Source: an uncultured Collinsella sp.
GTDB taxonomy: Bacteria; Actinomycetota; Coriobacteriia; Coriobacteriales; Coriobacteriaceae
DNA: 11,729 nt
Assembly: GCA_902470835.1 (NCBI GenBank)
Contig: CABRHR010000062.1
Location: forward strand, 1-11,729
Direction: 5' to 3'
The notes beneath the pieces were generated by a model. It worked only from the letters and a program-made list of their open reading frames with translations, did not search any database and was not told the DNA's origin. The first letter of the stretch is position 1. Each line of letters begins with the position of its first letter. Below are positions 7,440 to 11,729 of the stretch, piece by piece. Both the position numbers and the translations under genes were made by a program.

Positions 7440-7589
7440 AAAAACATGCTCCAAAACAACGATTCAGCAGCTCAAATGTAAAGGCCCGGACCGCGCAGAC
7501 GGCTCCGTCCCTAAGGCGCCGTAATCGTCCGACACGATTTTTGTAATGTCAAGACTGGAATCCACAAAGTGCCGCTTTATGATGTAGGT
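7440..7589. promoter_or_regulatory. Divergent promoter region, radical SAM gene / 6S-like RNA
   Basis: On the minus strand TTGACA (7547-7552) is followed at 17 bp by GACGAT (7524-7529), a perfect -35 with a poor -10, pointing at the radical SAM gene. On the plus strand TATGAT (7578-7583) lies about seven bases before the predicted 5' end of the structured RNA; its -35 (CTGGAA, 7555-7560, 17-bp spacing) is weak. A short palindrome GACGGCTCCGTC (7499-7510) lies between. No gene is visible here. Confidence 0.4.
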
Positions 7590-7757
7590 ATTCCGCCCCC
7601 CGCGGAGCAACTGGGTGAACCGTCGCGTTTATTTAGGGAGCCCACACAGTCGTACCTAGTACAGGTATCCTTCGTTGTTAAGGACGCTGGAACAGTCGAT
7701 GAGGGCACCCACCTGTTTTAGGTGGGTTCATTTTCGTAACGTGGGGGGTGGTTTTCT
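7590..7757 (+). ncRNA. ssrS: Structured RNA, probable 6S RNA
   Basis: About 168 nt with the layout of 6S RNA, the RNA that mimics an open promoter and binds sigma70-RNA polymerase. A 12-bp closing helix joins 7593-7604 to 7740-7751, all pairs formed with two G-U, and TTTTCTTTT follows directly as in a 6S 3' end and intrinsic terminator. Inside, 7640-7643 can pair with 7703-7706, and an apical stem pairs 7647-7656 with 7682-7689 (two bulged bases). The 3' side holds a hairpin with arms ACCCACCT (7707-7714) and AGGTGGGT (7720-7727), preceded by GGGC and followed by TCA, which I recall from Gram-positive 6S RNAs. TGAACC (7616-7621) can pair with GGTTCA (7725-7730), competing with that hairpin. 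That it is a structured RNA is strongly supported; the 6S name rests on architecture and memory. Confidence 0.6.
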
Positions 7758-7964
7758 TTTGCCGAAAATCACCATACAGTCTATATGGATCCCCGCCGGC
7801 ATCCCGACAAGCCATCGACAACATCCCAATATCTGGTAAGCGCGTGATTATCGCTGCGTGCAATTACATGCACCCCCCTTGGTCGAGTATTATGGTTCGG
7901 CTATGCCCTTTGCGCATGGCGTTCTTCTGACCTTTTCCTTCGACGCTTGGCGGTTTTTAGATTC
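7758..7964 (+). promoter_or_regulatory. Leader region of wecA with candidate promoter
   Basis: The stretch holds no gene. TTGCCG (7759-7764) and TATATG (7782-7787), exactly 17 bp apart, are a plausible promoter directly after the structured RNA's T-run; it would give a leader of about 170 nt. TATTAT (7888-7893) is a second possible -10 without a good -35. No riboswitch or attenuator structure was recognised in the leader. Confidence 0.35.
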
Positions 7965-9164
7965 ATGGCTTCATCCCCGAGCTACATACCGTACCTATGC
8001 GTGGCAGCGGCGGCTTTTATCACGACCTTCCTCACGGTGCCCCTGGTCAAGCGCTTGGCAATTAAGCTCGATGCCGTCGACTATCCTTCTAAGCGCCGCA
8101 TCAACACCAAGCCCATCCCGCGTTTGGGCGGAACGGCGGTGTTTTTGGGCCTGGTCGTTGCCTGCATTGTGCAAATCCTAGGCACCTGGTACCTAGGCTG
8201 GCCACCCGTCCTGGTGCCGCACCCGCGCCTTCACATTAGCTATCCCATGCTGGCGCTCTCCTTTACCGTCATCTTTGCGACCGGCGCTATCGACGACGTC
8301 TTCCAGCTCACGCCCAAGCAAAAGCTGGCCGGACAGGTCCTCGCCGCGCTTATCGCCTGCATGGGCGGCCTAAAAATCGGCGTCATCGTCAACCCGTTTG
8401 CTCCCGGCGAGATCATGCTCGGATGGCTCGCCTACCCCATTACCGTGATCTATCTGGTAGCATTCACCAACATCATTAACCTCATCGACGGCCTCGACGG
8501 CTTGGCCACGGGCATCTGCGGCATCGCGTCGTTCACCATGTTTTCGATGGCCGTTCTCTCGGGCCGCATCGACGCCGCCGCGCTCTCCATTGCGCTCTTT
8601 GGCTCCTGTCTGGCCTTTTTGCGCTACAACTTCAACCCCGCAAGCATCTTCTTGGGCGACTCGGGGTCGTTGCTTCTGGGCTTTGCGCTGGGCTCCATCT
8701 CGCTGCTCAACGTGAGCCGCACCGCCGCACTCACCTCGCTTATCATCCCGCTCATCGTTGCCGGCGTGCCCATCATCGACACGTTTAGTGCCATCGTGCG
8801 CCGCAGGCGCGCCCACATTAGCATCGGGCAGGCCGACAAGGGTCACATCCACCACCGCCTCATCCAAGAAGGCTACAACCAAAAACAGGCCGTGCTACTC
8901 ATCTATGCCTGGTGCATCATGCTTTCGGCCGGCGCCGCCGCGATTAACCAGGTCGAGGTGCCCATGCGCGTGCTCATCTTTACCGTGCTCGCCATTGGCT
9001 CGGCGGCCTTTGCCAAACATCTACATCTGTTTGAGCCCGTGCTGCGCCACCATTACAACAAGCGCACGCACGAGGACGAGCTCGTCACCCCCGACGACCC
9101 CGCCTTTAAGCAGGAGGAGCAGGCGGCAGAAGAGCGTAAGGAAGAGCGGCACCACAGGCGCTAG
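7965..9164 (+). CDS. wecA: Polyprenyl-phosphate sugar-1-phosphate transferase, WecA/TagO/MraY family
   Basis: Integral membrane enzyme that transfers a sugar-1-phosphate, in characterised WecA/TagO members GlcNAc-1-P from UDP-GlcNAc, onto undecaprenyl phosphate, starting assembly of a cell-wall glycopolymer. The 399 residues contain all the catalytic motifs: PRLGG (52-56), the Asp pair of IDDVFQLTPKQK (109-120), NLIDGLDGL (172-180), IFLGDSGSLLLG (228-239) and GHIHHRL (293-299). About ten hydrophobic helices are visible, beginning at residue 9. A charged cytoplasmic tail (about 360-399, Glu/Lys/Arg/His rich) follows the last helix. The motifs favour WecA/TagO over MraY, but the exact sugar is unproven. 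ATG 7965 gives a normal N-terminus; an in-frame TTG at 7947 is possible, and neither has a good ribosome-binding site. It lies 159 bp ahead of trpS on the same strand, without other glycopolymer genes nearby. Confidence 0.93.
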   Translation: MASSPSYIPYLCVAAAAFITTFLTVPLVKRLAIKLDAVDYPSKRRINTKPIPRLGGTAVFLGLVVACIVQILGTWYLGWPPVLVPHPRLHISYPMLALSFTVIFATGAIDDVFQLTPKQKLAGQVLAALIACMGGLKIGVIVNPFAPGEIMLGWLAYPITVIYLVAFTNIINLIDGLDGLATGICGIASFTMFSMAVLSGRIDAAALSIALFGSCLAFLRYNFNPASIFLGDSGSLLLGFALGSISLLNVSRTAALTSLIIPLIVAGVPIIDTFSAIVRRRRAHISIGQADKGHIHHRLIQEGYNQKQAVLLIYAWCIMLSAGAAAINQVEVPMRVLIFTVLAIGSAAFAKHLHLFEPVLRHHYNKRTHEDELVTPDDPAFKQEEQAAEERKEERHHRR

Positions 9165-9323
9165 GGTTTGCCGGTGAGGATGGGCCAAGACGTTGGCAGC
9201 CGTTCGCGCGGACGCCGCGGCGGACATGAAAGCCGGCCCCTGACAGTCCCTCACCCACTCACGCCCACCCCTCTCAATAAACACGCTATCATCAAGACCT
9301 GCGAACGAACGTTAGGAGCAATC

Positions 9324-10373
9324 ATGCCAAACGAGAACAGCTACGAAGTCGCGCTGCAAAAGAGCAACGCCATTCGCGAGGGCCTGGCCAAGACGCCCGA
9401 GAAGTTCACCATGCTCACCGGCGACCGCCCCACCGGCCGTCTGCACCTGGGCCACTACTTCGGCACCCTCAAGGGCCGTGTTGAGCTGCAGAACATGGGC
9501 GCCAAGACCAACGTGCTCATCGCCGACTACCAGGTCATCACCGACCGCGACACCACCGAGCACATCCAGGACAACGTGTACAACATGGTCATGGACTACC
9601 TTGCCTGCGGTATCGACCCCGACAAGACCATGATCTACGCGCACTCCGCCGTGCCCGCCGCCAACCAGCTCATGCTGCCGTTCCTATCGCTGGTATCCGA
9701 GGCCGAGCTGGCGCGCAACCCCACGGTAAAGGCCGAGATGGAGGCCTCGGGCCACGAGCTCACCGGCCTTCTGCTCACCTACCCGGTACATCAGGCCTGC
9801 GATATTCTGTTCTGCAAGGGCAACGTGGTGCCCGTCGGTCGCGACCAGCTGCCGCACATCGAGCTTACCCGCACCATCGCACGCCGCTTTAACAACCGCT
9901 ACGGCAAGGTATTTCCCGAGGTCGAGGCACTGCTGTCCGAGACCCCGCTACTGCCCGGCCTTGACGGTCGCAAGATGAGCAAGAGCTACGGCAACGCCAT
10001 CAACATCTCGATGACCGCTGAAGAGACGGCCAAGCGCATCAAGAAGAGCCAGACCGACTCTGAGCGCATGATCACGTTCGATCCCGAGAACCGCCCCGGC
10101 GTGTCCGGTTTGCTTTCGACGGCCGCCATCTGCACCGGTCGCTCCGAGGTCGAAATTGCCGAGGAGATTGGCATGGGCGGCTCCGGCCAGCTCAAGAAGT
10201 ACGTGACCGAGGCCGTCAACGAGTACTTCGCACCTATCCGCGAGCGTCGTCAGCGCTACGAGAACGATCTGGATTACGTGAAGGACGTGCTGCACGAGGG
10301 CAACCGTCGCGCCAACGAGATCGCCGAGCAGACCCTGGCAGAGGTTCAGGACGCCATGGGCATGGTGTACTAG
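9324..10373 (+). CDS. trpS: Tryptophanyl-tRNA synthetase
   Basis: Cytosolic class I aminoacyl-tRNA synthetase that charges tRNA-Trp. The 349 residues are the usual bacterial length. The nucleotide-binding signature reads TGDRPTGRLHLGH at 32-44 (HIGH motif as HLGH, 41-44), and KMSKS is intact at 217-221 in the context GRKMSKSYGN. The tryptophan-pocket region includes YPVHQACDILF (153-163) followed by PVGRDQLPHIELTR (170-183), as in TrpRS. ATG 9324 is preceded by TAGGAG (9313-9318). TATCAT (9287-9292) is a possible -10, 32 nt before the start, without a clear -35. The leader is too short for a T-box, and none is seen. It lies downstream of wecA but probably has its own promoter. Confidence 0.97.
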   Translation: MPNENSYEVALQKSNAIREGLAKTPEKFTMLTGDRPTGRLHLGHYFGTLKGRVELQNMGAKTNVLIADYQVITDRDTTEHIQDNVYNMVMDYLACGIDPDKTMIYAHSAVPAANQLMLPFLSLVSEAELARNPTVKAEMEASGHELTGLLLTYPVHQACDILFCKGNVVPVGRDQLPHIELTRTIARRFNNRYGKVFPEVEALLSETPLLPGLDGRKMSKSYGNAINISMTAEETAKRIKKSQTDSERMITFDPENRPGVSGLLSTAAICTGRSEVEIAEEIGMGGSGQLKKYVTEAVNEYFAPIRERRQRYENDLDYVKDVLHEGNRRANEIAEQTLAEVQDAMGMVY

Positions 10374-10651
10374 GCAAAGCGCCTTCGCACAACATAGACG
10401 GTGAGGCCGAATCCCCACCGAAACAGGAACAGGCCCGCTGGCAGATAGTTGCCAGCGGGCCTGTTCCCGAAGTACACCGTTGAATCGCACAGAGGGGAGG
10501 GATGCGAATCAAACTCAACAGGGCAGGCTTTTTCATCGCCTATTGCCTGCTCCGTTGCTGAAACCAATATAGTTCACCGTGGTTTACTTTCTAGCGTCAA
10601 CCTACGCCGCCACACCTTCTCCATAAGTTAGCCCCGGTAAACCTGCAACGG
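10374..10651. other. Intergenic region without a recognisable gene
   Basis: Between the converging trpS and MGMT-like genes. Besides the perfect hairpin at 10426-10467 it holds a weaker inverted repeat, GCAGGC (10542-10547) with GCCTGC, and AT-richer sequence around 10561-10600. Short open frames here (for example 65 codons on minus, 10370-10567) cross the hairpin and have no family resemblance or ribosome-binding site. On minus, GATTCGCATCC near 10500-10510 faintly resembles a tRNA T-arm, but no cloverleaf forms. Confidence 0.5.
10426..10467. terminator. Perfect 18-bp hairpin downstream of trpS
   Basis: Arms 10426-10443 and 10450-10467 are perfectly complementary over 18 bp with a 6-nt loop GATAGT. 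It begins 52 nt after the trpS stop. No T-run follows, so it may be a terminator of the no-U-tract type, an mRNA 3'-end stabiliser, or a repeat element. Its arms (GGAACAGGCCCGC...) are not the GGGAC-core type seen elsewhere. Confidence 0.5.
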
Positions 10652-10692
10652 AAAACCACCACAAAGGGGACAGGCACCTTTGTGGTGGTTTT
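10652..10692 (+). repeat. Palindromic element, GGGGACAGGCACC core, copy A
   Basis: Perfect 16-bp arms (10652-10667 and 10677-10692) around a 9-nt loop GGACAGGCA; the core including paired bases reads GGGGACAGGCACC on plus. It lies 16 nt after the MGMT-like gene's stop. Its arms share ACCACCACAAAGG with copy B at 11056-11100, which has the core in the opposite orientation. It can also fold as a bidirectional hairpin with terminal T's. Confidence 0.8.
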
Positions 10693-10708
10693 GGCCACGG
10701 CAGAGCCG

Positions 10709-11029
10709 CTAGAGTCCGGCAGGCCAGCGACAGGCGGCCAAGTCGACGTGCATGGGATCGGCAAACGTCACGCCCTCCCCCATTAAGAGCTCGCGCTGAG
10801 CATCGGGGCCACCAAAGGCAAAGCCCTCACAGATACGGCCGTCGGCAAACACCACGCGATGACAGGGAATTTGGCCAGGGCGCGGATTACTATGCAGGGC
10901 ATACCCCACGTACCGCGCACTTCGTGGACGACCGGCAAGCAGCGCCACCTGACCATACGTGGCGACCATCCCCTCGGGGATCTGCTCGACCACCTCGTAC
11001 ACCCGTTCAAAAAAGCCCTCAGACGCCAT
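10709..11029 (-). CDS. Small MGMT-family protein (O6-alkylguanine-DNA alkyltransferase-like, catalytic domain only)
   Basis: A 106-residue protein corresponding only to the C-terminal DNA-binding/active-site domain of Ogt/Ada/MGMT. The start (FFERVYEVVEQIPEGMVATY) carries the ...IPxGxVxTYGQVA pattern ending at about 29, ARYVGYAL (38-45) has the arginine that in the family flips out the base, and the active-site motif is IPCHRV at 54-59 with Cys56 present. Alkyltransferase-like (ATL) proteins of this size usually replace the Cys with Trp, so this one could still accept an alkyl group, or could act as an ATL-like lesion sensor. The N-terminal domain of full-length Ogt is absent. ATG 11029 is chosen because GGGAG precedes it by six to seven bases; an upstream in-frame extension is possible but overlaps the repeat. 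The gene lies exactly between inverted copies of a palindromic repeat. Confidence 0.88.
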   Translation of the reverse strand: MASEGFFERVYEVVEQIPEGMVATYGQVALLAGRPRSARYVGYALHSNPRPGQIPCHRVVFADGRICEGFAFGGPDAQRELLMGEGVTFADPMHVDLAACRWPAGL

Positions 11030-11055
11030 TGCTCGCTCCCTTCCACCCGGAAAAG

Positions 11056-11100
11056 CATAAACCACCACAAAGGTGCCTGTCCCCTTTGTGGTGGTTTATG
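11056..11100 (-). repeat. Palindromic element, GGGGACAGGCACC core, copy B (inverted)
   Basis: Perfect 18-bp arms (11056-11073 and 11083-11100) around a 9-nt loop TGCCTGTCC, the reverse complement of copy A's loop. On minus the core reads GGGGACAGGCACC. It begins 9 nt after the DegV-family stop and ends 27 nt before the MGMT-like start, so copies A and B bracket that gene as inverted repeats spanning 449 bp. Confidence 0.8.
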
Positions 11101-11109
11101 GCAGGTCGG

Positions 11110-11697
11110 TTAGTTGGCGGGCTGGAAGAAGGCTACGGCGACGGCGCCGGGGCCTACGTGGGTGCCGATGGTGGCGCCAATGGTGTGAACGGGCAGTTCG
11201 CCCTCGGTGTGGCCAGCCCACAGTGCCGCGCCGTCCTCGATATACTTCTTGAGCACCGCATCCGAAAGGCCCGTATAGCCCAGCGCCAGCGGCATGGAAA
11301 AGTCGATGCCGCCTGACTTTTCGACCTTTTGGTTCAGCAGGTTGCGGCCGTTCTTGGAACCGCGCGCCTTGCCCAGCTGCACGATCAGACCGTGCTCGAC
11401 AGCCACCACGGGCTTCACATTGAGCAGCGTGCCCACAGCGCCGGCCGCAGCAGACAGACGACCGCCGCGCACCAGATACTCCAGCGTCTCGAGCAGGCCG
11501 ATGACGACCACGCGGTCGCGCACGGCCTCGACGGCCGCCGCGATCTGGGCCGCACTACGGCCCTCGTCCACCAGGCGCAGGGCATACTCGACCAGAACGC
11601 GCTCACCCAGGGTGACGTTGTTGCTGTCTACCACGTACACGTCGCCGCCCGGCGCCTCGGCAAGTGCGGTACGGGCACTCTGATTGGTGCCTGATAG
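11110..11697 (-). CDS. DegV/FakB-family fatty-acid-binding protein, N-terminus missing
   Basis: 195 residues of a DegV protein. In characterised FakB members this family binds a fatty acid and presents it to the kinase FakA for phosphorylation, feeding phospholipid synthesis; that role is inferred here. Seen directly: LSGTNQSA at residues 1-8 of the fragment (the conserved SGT..SA fatty-acid/phosphate site), VVDSNNVTLG (22-31), LEYLVRGGRLS (72-82) with LLNVKPVV (91-98), and the C-terminal GTHVGPGAVAV (178-188). Family members are about 280-290 residues, so roughly 80-90 N-terminal residues lie beyond the contig. The apparent MYKRQ start is translated adapter and must be removed; the first genomic codon is CTA at 11695-11697. 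No FakA-like gene is in the window. The repeat at 11056-11100 follows its stop by 9 nt. Confidence 0.92.
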   Translation of the reverse strand, partial: LSGTNQSARTALAEAPGGDVYVVDSNNVTLGERVLVEYALRLVDEGRSAAQIAAAVEAVRDRVVVIGLLETLEYLVRGGRLSAAAGAVGTLLNVKPVVAVEHGLIVQLGKARGSKNGRNLLNQKVEKSGGIDFSMPLALGYTGLSDAVLKKYIEDGAALWAGHTEGELPVHTIGATIGTHVGPGAVAVAFFQPAN

Positions 11698-11729
11698 CTG
11701 TCTCTTATACACATCTGACGCTGCCGACG
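11698..11729 (-). other. Nextera read-1 adapter (artefact)
   Basis: These 32 bases are the reverse complement of the Nextera read-1 adapter, beginning with the 19-bp Tn5 mosaic end (11698-11716) and lacking only the last base. Together with the left-end adapter they show that genomic sequence stops at 11697. Confidence 0.97.

Noticed and set aside
7611..7630. GGGTGAACCGTCGCG resembling a T-box sequence
   Set aside because: A T-box needs a specifier stem and an antiterminator/terminator formed by this motif just before a synthetase or amino-acid gene. Here it sits in the 5' half of a closed RNA fold, 345 bp ahead of wecA, and the spacing is wrong.
10480..10520. Possible tRNA remnant or attachment site on the minus strand
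   Set aside because: Only a T-arm-like stretch is seen (GATTCGCATCC). No acceptor, D or anticodon stem could be built, and no integrase or duplicated flank is present.
1..11729. CRISPR array, toxin-antitoxin pair, prophage or complete insertion sequence
   Set aside because: No evenly spaced direct repeats, no transposase or integrase motifs, and no small paired genes were found on either strand. The repeats present are isolated palindromes.

Overview
The window is an 11.7-kb GC-rich bacterial contig. Its proteins look like those of Coriobacteriia (Actinobacteria), most probably a gut Collinsella or close relative. That assignment rests on recognising the overall protein style, high GC and gene content, not on a marker gene. 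Both ends are sequencing-library adapter, not genome: bases 1-51 are Illumina Nextera i7-side adapter plus index, and 11698-11729 are the Nextera read-1 adapter. Real genomic DNA runs from about 52 to 11697.

Layout. Minus strand: proA (52-1329, cut by the adapter junction a few codons before its end). Plus strand: a proline-iminopeptidase-like hydrolase (1442-2860), transcribed divergently from proA and convergently with proB. Minus strand: proB (2962-4089), pncB (4169-5674), a coiled-coil/tail-anchored protein of unknown function (5759-6211), tRNA-Ala(CGC) (6277-6349) with its own promoter and terminator, and a PflX-type radical SAM protein (6501-7439). A roughly 520-bp intergenic region follows; it holds a structured RNA closely resembling 6S RNA (about 7590-7757, plus strand). 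Plus strand: a WecA/TagO-type polyprenyl-phosphate sugar-1-phosphate transferase (7965-9164) and trpS (9324-10373). Minus strand: a small MGMT-family protein (10709-11029) and the C-terminal two thirds of a DegV/FakB fatty-acid-binding protein (11110-11697, cut by the adapter).

Function. Most of this is core housekeeping. ProB and ProA are the first two enzymes of proline synthesis from glutamate, and the hydrolase between them may release N-terminal proline from peptides, so the left third has a proline theme. PncB salvages nicotinate for NAD. TrpS charges tRNA-Trp. WecA/TagO starts a lipid-linked cell-wall glycopolymer. The MGMT-like protein is a DNA-alkylation factor, and the DegV protein would present fatty acids for phosphorylation.

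The most unusual signal is not a gene. A family of short intergenic palindromes has a G-rich asymmetric core containing GGGAC in the loop and arms of unrelated sequence. Copies are at 2879-2913, 6455-6491 (with a weaker partner at 6403-6431), 10652-10692 and 11056-11100. Each clear copy starts 9-18 nt after a stop codon, and the last two are inverted copies of one sequence bracketing the MGMT-like gene. I saw no defence system, CRISPR array, prophage, transposase or complete insertion sequence.
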